From contig NC_080716.1 of assembly GCF_019097595.1 (NCBI RefSeq), forward strand, positions 30,074,401 to 30,138,400: a stretch of DNA of 64,000 nucleotides. The letters run 5' to 3'. The first letter of the stretch is position 1. The number at the start of each line of letters is the position of its first letter. The DNA comes from Hemibagrus wyckioides (lineage: Eukaryota; Chordata; Actinopteri; Siluriformes; Bagridae). A model generated the notes under the pieces. That model ran no database searches. It saw nothing but the letters and a program-made list of their open reading frames with translations, and was not told the origin of the DNA. The position numbers and the translations under genes are program-made. Shown here in pieces: positions 1 through 10,115 of the stretch.

Positions 1-469
1 AAATTATTTAAAGTTTCAGTTTCTTGACATTCTGTTTAACATTGCACAAAAAATACATTGAGTGTTTGACCAAGTGGAGACTGATATCTATAATGTGTAT
101 GACATTTTGATTTGATAAACTTTGCTTAGTCTCCATAAAAATAAATAAATTAATTAATTTAAAAAAAAGACTAAGAGAAAAAAGGCTGTCAGAAGCACTG
201 GACCAATGGACCATTTATCCTGTCTCTAATCTGAATAAAACTCCGGATATTTGGAATCGCAAACTAGCAACTTAGAGAGAAGAGCACAGAAAATGGAAGC
301 GTGAATAAAGAGAAAATTACGAGCAAAAATAGCAGAAAGAAGTAAGTAAGTAAAGGAAATTAAAGTAAAGTAAAGAAAGTAAGCAAGGAAAATAAAATAA
401 AATTTTTAATTCCCACTATTTTGTGTTCTTTTCTTTTAGATTACTTTGTTTAGTTTATTATATATATAT
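1..469. other. AT- and purine-rich non-coding stretch
   Basis: No supported gene. The stretch holds purine-rich runs with AAGTAA-like steps around 340-400 and poly-T/A tracts. The one open frame here is short and without recognisable domains. By position it is probably intron 1 of receptor gene A, because leader exon 2 lies at 3004 and exon 1 is not seen; that placement is inference. Confidence 0.4.
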
Positions 470-2020
470 CAGGAACAGCTGGACAGTTCCCTACCAGGCC
501 TGGAGAGGGCGATTTTTTTTCCAGAGTTAAGAAGCTGCTTGATCCTCAGGCAGTGCAGGAAAATAAGTCACATTTCTCTGACATCTTTGAAAGGTGCACT
601 GTAACATGGGGTTTGATGATTTCAAAATCTAGTTCCCTCTTTGCTAGAAAGGCATTCATTTGTTCAAACATGTCAAAGGTTCCTGAAAGTGCAGTTTTTC
701 TACAGTTTTAGCTTTCTTTTGAAAGCCTCAACTCGTTCATGCTGGATAATGCAGTTTAAAGATGCATAGTCAGCTTTAGTTTAGCTTTAGTCAGCATTCG
801 TCCCCGGGATAACTATCTCACCTCTGTGTGCATGAGCAGCAATTGGTTTTCAGCACCCACCTCTGCGCAGAAGGCTGTGAACAATCTGGAGATTGTTGCT
901 CTCCAATCATTGTAGTCTGTTGTAGAACATGATGAAGAGTAGGTTCCTTTTGTAGCAAGAGCATCTCTGTGAAAAAAGCAATGTGTAACAGCTTTTTATC
1001 TGCTGGACCACTCCGGAGTGCTTGTCCATCATCACTGCAACTCCGTCTGTGCAGACGCCGATGCAGTTAGCCCAGTTTATTTCATTCGATGTCATCAAAC
1101 AATCCATCACTCTGAAAATATCCTTTGCCGTTGTAGTAGTGCGTAGCTTCTTACAAAACAAAAAGTCCTCATGTACTTCCTTTTTCCATTCATAGCAAGC
1201 ATATGCAAGCAGCTGTGACATTTTTCACACGACTCATCTATCTGTATAGTGAAGTCATTGCTGTGAAGCCGTGCTGCACACTGTTCTGTGATGTCTTTGG
1301 ACATGCAGGAGATGTGGAGCTTGACTGTGTCTTTTAAAAGCAGTATTTCAGCTGCTTTCTTGGACTCTCCTCTCCAAATTCTCTCACAATTGCAGTAACA
1401 CATCTCAAAACTAAAGTTTCCTTGACAGTGTGTGCTGTTTTCTGTTTGACAATTTTATCGGCTACAACATATGATCATTTGAGGAGCTTTTTATTCACAC
1501 GTTTTATTTCAGTCTGTGCGCTAGCCAGTTGTTCTGCTTTTTGCTCAAAAAATGACCTGTTTTTGACTTTGTATTGCACGTGATTTGCATGCAAATGTCT
1601 GATCAATTTAGATGGTCTCATACACTCATTGGATAACACTTTAGAGCAGACAACACATTGTGGCTGAGGTAAATCCTTGTTTTTCGAAAACAGCACAAAC
1701 CCATAGTTAAGGTAACTGTTGTCGTATTGATGTCACTGTTTTTTCTGAGTAGGAGTCTGTTTATCGCCTGACAGTTGAACTACAAATTTGTCCATTATGT
1801 TTGCTGTGGTGAAATGCCTGACTGAGCGCTCGGTGCATGTTAACTACATTTTCGGGTTTCAGTCAGAAAATGAAATTATTAATTTTTTATTTTTAAAAAA
1901 TAGTTTTAGTGTGTTATTTTTCAATTCAATGTATTATTAATAAAATTAATTACATGTAAGAATATATTTAAATTAGTTCGTATTTTTTTTTCATGGCTCC
2001 CTGGTTGAGAACCCTGGGTT
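470..2020 (-). pseudogene. Decayed hAT transposase (ZBED5/FAM200-like)
   Basis: Read on the minus strand, the fragments line up in order as a hAT transposase of the type also domesticated as ZBED5/FAM200. A BED-type zinc finger (CVVCSKVL, then HLHANH) is at about 1475-1696. A central RNase-H-like part follows (DFTIQIDES, then NWANCIGVCTDGVAVM) at about 907-1403. Degraded C-terminal parts (FEQMNAFLAKRELDF in another frame) reach about 470. Several stops and frameshifts break the frame, so it cannot make a full protein. A CCCTGGTTGAGAACC-like end near 2005-2020 resembles a hAT terminal repeat. It lies upstream of the receptor exons and is a mobile-element relic. Family-level call is good; the exact ends are uncertain. 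Confidence 0.7.
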
Positions 2021-2375
2021 TAACTGGGACATTAGAATTGATTATCTTATATAAAATTTGAGAGTTAATTCAGGTGGACAGGACTGTACCAACAGAGGAT
2101 AGAAATTGTTGGTGGGGGAGGGTGAGCCACTTCTAAATGAGACAATGGACCAGAATTTCTTACTCTTAAACGAGTCTACAGACCTTGGGCCTGAGCAATG
2201 AATAATAAAAAAAGTAAAGAAATAAATCCCTGCCTCTTTTAAATTCTATGAAGCAGACCATCACTGCTTTAACTTCATCAAAATAAAACAGATGTGTACA
2301 GATTGTTCTCAGTGTATGGGAGCAGACTGATAGGTGATGAGAGGAATTTAAACAGTTCTGTTTAAAACTACTTTA

Positions 2376-2605
2376 GGGCGCTGATGGCTCAGTCATGGGG
2401 GTGGGTTTCTCACCTACCATGTGGAAGGCCTGGATTCGATTCCCAGGATGCAGTGCCGATCCAAAGCCCGAATAAAAAATGGGAGGGTTGCTTCAGGAAG
2501 GGCATCCGGCGTAAAACCTGTGCCAGGTTGTTGTGCAGACCAGTTGGTCCTCTGTGGCGACCCCTCACGCATGTAGGGAGCAGCTGAAAGATCAACAACA
2601 ACTGT
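2376..2605 (+). mobile_element. tRNA-derived SINE with LINE-like body and tail
   Basis: The 5' part shows an A-box-like GATGGCTCAGTCATGGG and a B-box-like GGATTCGATTCCC, the internal RNA polymerase III promoter of a tRNA-derived SINE. Downstream comes CAGGAAGGGCATCCGGCG, which also occurs (one mismatch in the last bases) at the head of the RTE LINE at about 20949. The 3' part has TGTGGCGACCCCT, which is also at the 3' end of that LINE (about 23446). The shared tail suggests mobilisation by the LINE's reverse transcriptase. It ends in CAACAACAACT. Short open frames here have no meaning. Confidence 0.75.
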
Positions 2606-2653
2606 TTAAAACTACTACAATGTATTTAAGATCAGGATTAAAATGTCTTGTAG

Positions 2654-2684
<31 letters not shown>

Positions 2685-3003
2685 TAAGAACATAACAGTG
2701 TGATAGTCCTTTGGTTTTATGTCCCAGCTAAAAGATTTTCAGACTTCAATTATAATAATATCTGCTGCATACTTGGTTACTTTTTGCAATAAAGTGAAAC
2801 AAATGCATTCATGAGCAGAATACTGACCTTTGTCTAGATTATTGTATTTTTAATTTATTTTTCATTTAGAAAGTTTCAAATGTATTTTCTTACAGATGGC
2901 AGTTTAGATTTAATCTTGAGGGTTCTCTTTTTCTAATATGTACAGTTAACAGAATGAATAATTTCCATATTTATGTCATGTTCTGTTTCTGTTCCCTTTT
3001 TAG
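2606..3003. other. Intron sequence with CT microsatellite
   Basis: A run of about 13 CT units lies at 2656-2681. The rest is AT-rich intron. The stretch just before 3004 matches the stretch before 25731 in gene B, including TTTCTGTTCCCTTT before the acceptor, so it is homologous intron 1 sequence. Confidence 0.5.
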
Positions 3004-3039
3004 TGCTGATTTCACTTATACCAGTGTCCCAGGCTCAAG
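3004..3039 (+). CDS. Gene A exon 2: second half of signal peptide
   Basis: A 36-nt exon between TTTTTAG and GTGATT. Entered in phase 1 it encodes LISLIPVSQAQ, the hydrophobic end and cleavage region of a signal peptide. Gene B has the same exon at 25731-25766 (LISLLPVTQAQ). The two-exon leader is typical of fish Fc receptor-like genes. Confidence 0.8.
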
Positions 3040-6000
3040 GTGATTTATATATAGTTTATCCTTTATATTGTCTGCATATTTAATTTGCTTTGATGCTGAA
3101 AAGTTTCTGCACAATTTATTAATTTGTTCCTTGTTTATTAATGCAGTTTTTATAACTCTAATCAAAAGATGGCTGCAACATCAGATCTGAATAAATAGTT
3201 TTACACACAAATAGTTTTACACTGCTTAAATGTCTTAACATATTAAATATAAAACAGCACAAGTTTAATGACAGCAGCACAAGAGAGCAACTGACATCAC
3301 TAGTGCTAAATAAAATGCTCCATGATGCCCCTGATTTCTTAATATTAAGCAGGTTACACATATCAGTATCAACAAGTAACAAAAACATGTACTCACACTC
3401 ACTCTAAACATGATATTAGTAGTGTAGACTTACATACAGGGAGGAGGAGACACTCAGGGGACTTACAGCTGGAAGATAAATAATAATGAACCCTATATAG
3501 ATGAAAGGGAGAGAGACTACACAGACAGCACAAGTCAGGAGTTCAGAATCTGGTCTGTTGAAGACTCTGGAGAGACTCTCAGAGCTCAGAGATCAGTTAT
3601 GCTGTTGATCTGATTTTGAGCTGTCAGTAACTGAGTCCTCAAACCCAGACTTAACTGTTTTGGCTGAATGTATGGGAACATAAACATCTTAAAAAATGGC
3701 ATAATTGTTTGAAACAACATTTGGATCATAGCATGCACCTGATCACTTAGAATTTCCAAATACTTGGTGGCAGTAACATGACCATGTAGACTAATGATGT
3801 CACCAGCAGAATAACAAGATTATGGCTGCCCAAATCTTCACAGATCCACCTCCCATGTTTGACAGTTGGAACCAGACAGTCCAAGTTGTTCACTTCCTTG
3901 GTGGTTCTTCGTACATAAACTCGACCTGCTGTTAGGAGTAATATAAATGATGATTCATCAGATCATATCACTCATTTCCTGTCTTCAGCTGTCCAGGTTT
4001 TATGATCATGACACCATCTTTTTTCGCATTTTTGCATTGGTGTCTGTGATTAAGGCTTTGTGAATTTCTCTGCAGAATGTTTTTGTGGAAACAGGGTCTT
4101 TAAGGTGGATATTAAGTTCTACTCTCACTTTTGTTGCTGTAGTTCTGTGTTGTTTGGACGCAATGTGTTCAACGGTCACTATCAGTAATTTTTAAATTCC
4201 AGCCACTATTCTTCTTCTCTGATAAAGTCCTGCCATGCTTTGTATTACAGTCATAATCATGGACATTGTTGCTCTTGAAACACCAAAGAGTTCGGCTGTA
4301 AAGGTTACAGATGTTCCTGATAAATGTGCTCCCAACATCTGTCCACTTTAGAAGTCTGAAAAGTTAACCATTTCAACAATGTCTTAAATTAACCACTGCT
4401 GACCACAGCTGTTTTTATACTGATATAAAAACTAGACAATGTCCAATGTCTAGTAATTAAAAATAAATGAATGATAATCACAACATTTTATTTTTTCATA
4501 GCAGCATACACAAATAATACAGGGTGGGGCGCAAAAACTTCCCTTTTTTTTCAAGGCGAATGAAAGAATAATTGTGGCTGATAAACAAAATTTATTTTTT
4601 GATAATGAAAGAACATAATTTCAAATTTCAAATCATGCTGTTTTAAATAAAATATCTTGAAGGTGGTGGTCACCGTTCTCTATGCACTGATGCAACCGAT
4701 TTCTGACGTTTCCCTTTCCACGTTCCAACATGTCCACCGGAATTCGGGCTATTTCCTGCCAAATAACATTCTTATATAACATTCCGGACGGCTCATCTCG
4801 ATTCGAGGTGACATCCCGTGGGCAGCGCGCTCGCCCGATCTAACGCCCTGTGATTTTTTTTATGGGGATACCTCAAGGCAGAGGTTTTTAAACATCGCCC
4901 CACAAACCTGCTTCAGCTGAAGAATGTTATTCGGCAGGAAATAGCCCGAATTCCGAAATTATGTTCTTTCATTATCAAAAAATAAATTTTGTTTATCAGC
5001 CACAATTTTTCTTTCATTCGCCTTCAAAAAAAGGAAGTTTTTGTGCCCCACCCTATATTAATCCCTATAACAATGGGTGTTCACATTATTTTGTCCAATA
5101 TTTGTAAATTAGCTGATAGTGTTAATAAAAGCAAACTGTTGCATTAACTATTGCACTATTACTCTATTACACTATTATTATATCATTATAGACCATGGCA
5201 ACAAATTCATCATGGCAATTTATGTGCTCTATTATTATTCTACAACAAGACCTAAACCAGTGGCAACCGTAGATCCTGATAATCAGGTGTTGAGTGGAGA
5301 GACCGTCACTCTGAGATGTGACATACAGGATGAAAGTGTCTCTAGCTGGCAGTACAGCTGGTATAAAGATGCTTCACACAGTCCTGTCAGTAGTGGACAG
5401 GTGTACAGAATCAGTGGTGTTGAAGTGACCCACACAGGTAAATACACCTGTAGAGGAGCAGAGAGAGGAGGTTCACGCTCCTCACACTCCAGTGATGCTG
5501 TTACACTGACTGTATCAGGTGAGTGTGGGGGTGTTTTTATTTCTTATGTAATATGTTAACATGATTTTTAGGGATCAGATTTTAAGCTGTCAGTAACTGA
5601 GTCCCTGTTTCTAGTAGACACCAAGATCCTTCATCATGCCTTTTTCAGTAGCATCTGGGTTTTATATATTATGTTTGCCCACTAACACTGTGGGGAAATA
5701 ATCCCTGATTTACTCCTGTTCTGTTGGCTATATTTCTAGTTATTAATATCTATGGTCATTTGAATTCTTTATAATATTTTAGCATATAGTTTATAATATT
5801 ATGTAATACCTGTCTGCAGTGGCTTTACTGTATGAAGTCATATGTTCAGATGGTGGCGCAGGATTAGTGCAGGATCCATAAAATAACAATCTAAAATCAG
5901 TAAATACAGTGTTTCTACACTTCAATCCAATCATGAATTTTGTTTCATAGAAAATAAACTGAATACCAGCCGTGTAAGAAAACATACAACTGTAACATCT

Positions 6001-9000
6001 TGTATCAAATGTCAAATATAAATGTTTGTTTTAGACACAAAGCATCTGTTAGACACAGTGAATCTACTGCTTATGTTGTAAAGTGAAAAGCAGCTCTGAC
6101 TCCATCATTTCATACCAACAGCAAAACCCAAACCGACTGTGAGAGTGAATCCTCAGAGCTCCGTCTACACTGGAGACACCGTCACTCTGAGCTGTGAGCT
6201 GCAGCAGGGGACTGGATGGGAGTTTCACTGGCACAAAAATAATCAGTTACAGAATCGGAACAGGGAACAAGAGAACACACTTAAAGTGACAGTCGATAAT
6301 GCAGGAGAAACAGAGTACCGGTGTTGGGCATTCAGGATAAACTACTACACAGAGTTCAGTGATGCTGTCAAGATTACAGTGAGAGGTATGTCATGATTTT
6401 TTCCTCTTTTCATCATGTGTTAGAAGGGGAAAGAAAAAATATTGCTTAATTAATGTAATTGTAAGGACTTGCTGGACACGTAAGTGTCTGAATCCATAAG
6501 CAGATATTTATTGAAGATGGCAGGCAGAATCGTAAACAGGTAAGCAGGCAAAGAGTCAAAACCGTAAAAGCAAAACACTAGACGATCAAAACAGAAACAA
6601 AAACTGAAACTCGTAATCAAGACAAACAGGCAAGGATCATACACAACAAAGATTAATCAGGCAGAAATCAAGGCTTGGTACATAACACTCGGAAACGATA
6701 CTTCGCGTCCAATAGAGGGAGCACGCTGCTTAAAAGCCCTAGAAACCGGAAACCAGGTGTACACAGTCAATATTCGGGCGAGGGCTCCCTCTGGTGGTCT
6801 GGACCTGTATGCACAGTGACAGTAATTTCTTGTTATTCCAGAATGTGTAAAATAATTGTGAAATACTTATGTTTAAAAGTATTTGTCATTTGTTGCTGGT
6901 GAGATCCAATGCAAAACATATTATTTGACAAAAAAAAAAAAAAACTGGTGAAGCTTTAACTTTCTGTTTTCTGACACAAGAACTGAACTGTGCTGGACAC
7001 GGACACACACATACATAACACACACGCACAAAAAAGAACTGAACTGTGCTGGACACGGACACACACATACATAACACACACGCACAAAAAAGAACTGAAC
7101 TGTGCTGGACATAGTCAGACACACACACGCACACACACTAAATTGTCCTGTTTGCATGCACATGCCATTTTACATTTATATATATTTATATTAATCCTGT
7201 TTACATGTGTCACTTTAATATCTGCAATCACTGTATACACATTGTATACACAAAGTCGGCCTATATGTTGTTTGTCTGCACTGTCTTGTCTTGTCTTGTC
7301 TTCCTGTGCACTTCTGTTGTATGTCTAGTTCTTAAAGACTGCACCTTAAGTATAGTTTAATTTTTTAGTTTAATTTTAATTTTTAAAATATAGTTTTTTA
7401 TCTCTATGTTTAGTTCTATGTTTGTCTGCGTCACTGTACTTTGTCTGTGTTATGTGTAGCACCTCTGGTCTAGGAGGAACCTTGTTTCACTTCACTGTGT
7501 ACTGCATCTGCTAATATATGGTTGAATTGACAATAAAGCTTGTAAGAGTGTGTAAAAAGGTAGCTTAGTGGGAAAAAGACTTATAATGTGAGAACTGTCA
7601 CAGGAATTTGTGACACATCCCCACCAGACTCTACACATACATTTAGAAATGTTTTAGTGGTGTTTTTGTTATTATTATTACAGTCTAAACCCAACGTATT
7701 ATATTGAATTGAATAATAACTCTTTATCTCCACAAACTGTTGTACAGTCTTTATGGTTAAGCACAAATTTTCTAATTAACAAAATAAAATTTTACACAAA
7801 ACCTGCCCCATGCTGTATTCTTAATTATAATTTTTCATTTCAATTAACTTTTTGAAGCCTACACTGTCCAGTAGTGTTTAATTGGATCTAGATGTTGTGT
7901 TGTGTGGTATTATACACCATGATGACACATTCATCATGTCAACATTAGATGCTCTATTATTTTACAGCAAGACCTAAACCAGTGGCATCCATAGATCCTG
8001 ATAATCAGGTGTTCAGTGGAGAGACCGTCACTCTGAGATGTGACATACAGGATGAAAGTGTCTCTAGCTGGCAGTACAGCTGGTATAAAGATGCTTCACA
8101 CAGTCCTGTCAGTAGTGGACAGGTGTACAGAATCAGTGGTGTTGAAGTGACCCACACAGGTAAATACACCTGTAGAGGAGCAGAGAGAGGAGGTTCACGC
8201 TCCTCACACTCCAGTGATGCTGTTACACTGACTGTATCAGGTGAGTGTGTGAGGATTTCTGGAGACAAATGAAAATGTTCAAATAGATATTCATAAAAAG
8301 ATTCTTAATGTGTATTAAATAAATCTTGAAAGAAAATTGTTTTGGATTTCCTGTGTAACAGAGAGACCACAGGCAGTACTGAATGTATCTCTACAGAGCT
8401 GGCTGACTGAAGGAGACTCAGTGACTCTAAGCTGTGAGGTTACAGACTCCTCTACAGACTGGACATTCAGCTGGTACACAGTTGTTCCCTACAGAGACGG
8501 CTTAACTGGAATAAATAATAATGGTGGCTATAGCGTGTATGTGGAGCTCCTCTCAGACAGCAGCAGAGGATCTGGAGGCAAATACACTCTCAGTCCTGCT
8601 GCTCTTAAACACACAGGAGTTTATATGTGCAGAGGAGAGAGAGGAGAACCAGCCCTTCACTCACAGTACAGCAATCCACAGCCACTATGGATCACTGGTG
8701 AGGAAAATTAACTGTTGTGTTGAAGTGTAGAATAGAAAAGTGTGAATATAGGATTAGATCAATGCAGCATTTATTTATTCATATGTATAAGGCAGCTAAA
8801 GAGTCGTAAGTGCTGGTAGAGGATTATTGTCATGATTTGCATTGTGTTCCACTGTATTTTGTGATGTCTCCACCCCTTTTCTTAGTGTAATTATTCTATC
8901 ACAGATGATGTAATGATGTCTTTGTAACCCACTATGCATTGCATTTTTTGGTATTAAGTCAATGCACTGCCCTGATTGCCTAATCATTTACAGTACAATC

Positions 9001-10115
9001 CCATGGAATAATAAAACAATATTTGCTCTAAATTATATATTTATTTTGCATTTAAGGTGAATCTCCTCCAGTCTCTCTGATCATCAATCCCAGTAGAACT
9101 CAACACTTTACTAAAGACTCTCTCTCACTGAGCTGTGAGGACCAGAGTAACTCTACTGGATGGACAGTGAGACGATACACACACAGTGAGAGAGTGTTAG
9201 ATTGTTCACACTGGGGATCAGTTACAGGATCTACATGTAACATCAGCTTCCTCTCCACATCCTACACTGGAGTTTACTGGTGTGAGTCTGAATCTGGAGA
9301 AAACAGTAATCCTGTCAACATCACAGTGCATGGTGAGTCTTCATGTAGTGTGTTTAATGTTAAAGGAAATGGAAATTGTTTAATTACAGATGAATCAGAA
9401 TTCCATCTTAGAAAAATTGACAATAGTTGTTTGCCCCTCAATACATTACCTGCAATTTCTATAAATTTCCAGTTTCGAATAGATAATCAATAAGAGATGT
9501 AAAGGAACATTTTTAAATAGCTCTGTGTAATGGAGAGATTTAACAGAGTATTCAAATCCAAATCATGAAGCAGAAGAATAATATATTAATATTAAAATAT
9601 TAATAATATTTGGGGGAGGGCACCCTCAAGTGGAAAAGGGTGGAGGTAAGCCAGATGGTGTTACACTTTGTTTATTCTGATTAATGTTGTGTGCTGCTTG
9701 GGCTCATATAAATATAAACATTCAAATAATTCAGCATTAATAAAACATGATCATTATTTTATTCTGCTTCTGGTCCATCAGGTGTAGAAGCTCCATTCTC
9801 AGTGCTCATGCTGATCTGTAGTGTGGTGACGGTCTCTCCGTATCTGCTGGTGACCATCATTCTGCTGCTCATATGTTACAGAGCTCGAGGTAAGAACTCT
9901 TTCAGTACGTCTCGACACTTCACATAACGAGTATCCTGACTTTAATTACAAAACATTTTCACTTTAGGGAATGTAGAAAGTTGTTGTCTTTTTAATAGCA
10001 AAAGTCAACACTTGAGTGTTAAAGCACATGAAATACACTAGACATGACTTTTTAAATTTCTTTAACAGCTCACACTGATGAAGACAGAATTGAGAATGCC
10101 GCCATAGAGGAGTGA
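3004..10115 (+). CDS. Gene A: Fc receptor-like / LITR-like Ig receptor (5' exon outside window)
   Basis: Split gene on the + strand for a cell-surface Ig-superfamily receptor of the teleost Fc receptor-like / leukocyte immune-type receptor group. Usable coding exons: 3004-3039 (leader part 2), 6122-6385, 7968-8240, 8362-8697, 9057-9332 (four Ig domains), 9782-9889 (transmembrane), 10069-10115 (tail and stop). All internal exons begin and end in phase 1, so they can be skipped or duplicated without a frameshift. With a 31-nt exon 1 like that of gene B the CDS would be 1371 nt (456 aa). A further Ig exon at 5246-5518 has lost its acceptor AG, and a ghost exon lies near 3436-3628. The tail has no tyrosine and the membrane segment no charged residue, so no signalling motif is visible. 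Ligand is unknown. Exon 1 is presumably upstream of base 1. Confidence 0.8.
3436..3628 (+). pseudogene. Ghost Ig exon of gene A
   Basis: Homologous to gene B Ig exon 26148-26444 from its middle onwards: both share GGGAGGAGGAGACACTCAG, then ACTTACAGCTGGAAGA, then TATGTTGAAGACTCTG-like sequence. The acceptor and the first third are deleted. In-frame TAA codons follow the TYSWK segment, and the stretch with the second cysteine (YTC) is missing. It cannot code for an Ig domain. The intron upstream also matches the gene B intron, so this is a lost exon and not a random fragment. Confidence 0.75.
3640..4400 (-). pseudogene. Decayed Tc1/mariner-type transposase
   Basis: On the minus strand the broken frames give GGGSVKIWAAIIL and, further on, NNYAIFQDD-like and VPIHSAKT segments. 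This is the usual spacing of catalytic aspartate regions in a Tc1-like DDE transposase. Numerous stops and frameshifts are present. It sits directly after the ghost Ig exon and probably helped to break up this part of the gene (inference). Confidence 0.6.
4520..5054 (-). mobile_element. Mariner-like element with long inverted ends
   Basis: The left end CAGGGTGGGGCGCAAAAACT is mirrored by the right end, which finishes TGTGCCCCACCCT; TA lies on both sides, as expected for mariner insertion. The inverted arms reach about 100 bp each and include the AATAAATTTTGTTTATCAGC stretch. In between, a small transposase remnant reads RSPDLTPCDFF and IRQEIARIP, the last part of a mariner DDE domain (this remnant reads on the plus strand around 4820-4960). 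About 535 bp, internally deleted and non-autonomous. Confidence 0.7.
5246..5518 (+). pseudogene. Gene A Ig exon with destroyed splice acceptor
   Basis: A 273-nt Ig exon copy with an intact open frame, both Ig cysteines (LRCDIQ and KYTCRG), the tryptophan of the C strand (YSWYK) and a normal donor (CAG then GTGAGT). It differs from the functional exon 7968-8240 at only three positions, all near its 5' end. The base pair before the exon is AA (5244-5245, TCTACAA) where the twin has AG (TTTACAG). The next AG would shift the frame. It is therefore probably skipped, and skipping keeps the frame because the exon is phase 1 at both ends. An unusual cryptic acceptor cannot be ruled out. Confidence 0.7.
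5519..6121. other. Gene A intron with module homologous to gene B introns
   Basis: Contains TTTTTCAGTAGCATCTGGGT and a CACTGTGGGGAAATAATCC-type stretch that recur in the gene B introns at about 26600 and 26900. Just upstream of 6122, GACACAAAGCATCTGTTAGA and AAAAGCAGCTCTGACTCC match gene B at about 45940-46000. Exon and flanking intron were evidently duplicated together. Confidence 0.6.
6122..6385 (+). CDS. Gene A Ig exon (KPKPTVRV domain)
   Basis: An 88-codon phase-1 exon after CCAACAG and before GTATGTC. It starts KPKPTVRVNPQSSVYTG, has the first cysteine in LSCELQ, tryptophan in FHWHK, and the second cysteine in TEYRCWA, and ends KITVRG. Homologue of gene B exon 46018-46320, which is 39 nt longer because of an expanded loop. 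Confidence 0.85.
6460..6821 (-). mobile_element. Solo LTR (362 bp) in gene A intron
   Basis: Starts TGTAAGGACT, ends CAGTGACA, and is flanked by the 5-bp duplication GTAAT (6455-6459 and 6822-6826). These are the marks of an LTR retroelement. On the minus strand an AATAAA signal lies near the 3' side (TTCAATAAATATCTG), which gives the orientation. No internal sequence remains, so it arose by LTR-LTR recombination. Homologous intron sequence in gene B near 46390 lacks it. Confidence 0.8.
6974..7115. repeat. Minisatellite, about 56-bp unit, 2-3 copies
   Basis: The block GAACTGAACTGTGCTGGACA followed by CA-rich sequence (CACACACATACATAACACAC) recurs at about 6980, 7036 and 7092, the last copy incomplete. 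Open frames across it are repeat artefacts. Confidence 0.7.
7145..7550 (+). mobile_element. LINE 3' end (L2-like)
   Basis: Non-coding sequence ending in TAGGAGGAACCTTGTTTCAC, then GTACTGCATCTGC, then TTGAATTGACAATAAAGCTT. This is the layout of an L2-like LINE 3' region; the reverse-strand relative at 12600-12848 has a comparable GGAGGAACG and ATGACAATAAAAGC arrangement. No coding part remains. Confidence 0.55.
7968..8240 (+). CDS. Gene A Ig exon (RPKPVASI domain)
   Basis: A 91-codon phase-1 exon with good acceptor TTTTACAG and donor GTGAGTG. It begins RPKPVASIDPDNQVFSG, first cysteine in LRCDIQ, tryptophan in YSWYK, second cysteine in GKYTCRG, and ends TLTVSG. It is the functional twin of the broken exon at 5246. 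Confidence 0.88.
8362..8697 (+). CDS. Gene A Ig exon (ERPQAVLNV domain)
   Basis: A 112-codon phase-1 exon between GTGTAACAG and GTGAGG. It begins ERPQAVLNVSLQSWLTEGD, with cysteines in LSCEVT and VYMCRG and tryptophan in FSWYT, and ends QPLWITG. An NVS glycosylation site is near the start. The long insert between the C and E strands (GINNNGG) is typical of this domain type in fish Fc receptor-like proteins. It lies only 121 bp after the preceding Ig exon. Confidence 0.88.
8698..9056. other. Gene A intron, nothing recognised
   Basis: A 359-bp AT-rich intron with a normal donor (GTGAGG) and acceptor (GCATTTAAG). No repeat or gene recognised. Confidence 0.6.
9057..9332 (+). CDS. Gene A Ig exon, membrane-proximal domain
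   Basis: A 92-codon phase-1 exon after GCATTTAAG and before GTGAGTC. It begins ESPPVSLIINPSRTQHF, with main cysteines in LSCEDQ and VYWCES, plus an additional pair (LDCSHW and STCNIS) likely to form a second disulphide. NST and NIS glycosylation sites. It ends NPVNITVHG, directly before the membrane exon. Gene B has no counterpart. Confidence 0.88.
9333..9781. other. Gene A intron before the transmembrane exon
   Basis: Contains AT-rich TAATATTAATATTAAA-type sequence around 9580-9610 and nothing else recognised. The last 60 bp match the region before 50524 in gene B. Confidence 0.5.
9782..9889 (+). CDS. Gene A transmembrane exon
   Basis: A 36-codon phase-1 exon between GGTCCATCAG and GTAAGAA. 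It encodes VEAPFSVLMLICSVV and then PYLLVTIILLLICYRAR: a hydrophobic span followed by a basic stop-transfer. No charged residue lies inside the span, so the usual acidic/basic pairing with an ITAM adaptor is not evident. Almost identical to gene B 50524-50631. Confidence 0.85.
10069..10115 (+). CDS. Gene A last exon: short cytoplasmic tail
   Basis: After TTTAACAG it encodes HTDEDRIENAAIEE and a TGA stop. The tail has no tyrosine, hence no ITIM or ITAM. Gene B has the same tail with one substitution region (NAVIEE). Confidence 0.85.

Noticed and set aside
6886..7328. Several overlapping frames on both strands rich in Cys/Val or Thr/His
   Set aside because: They read the CA-rich minisatellite and a LINE 3' end.
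8521..8730. 69-aa plus-strand frame within the Ig exon
   Set aside because: Out of frame with the Ig domain exon 8362-8697, which has both cysteines and good splice sites.
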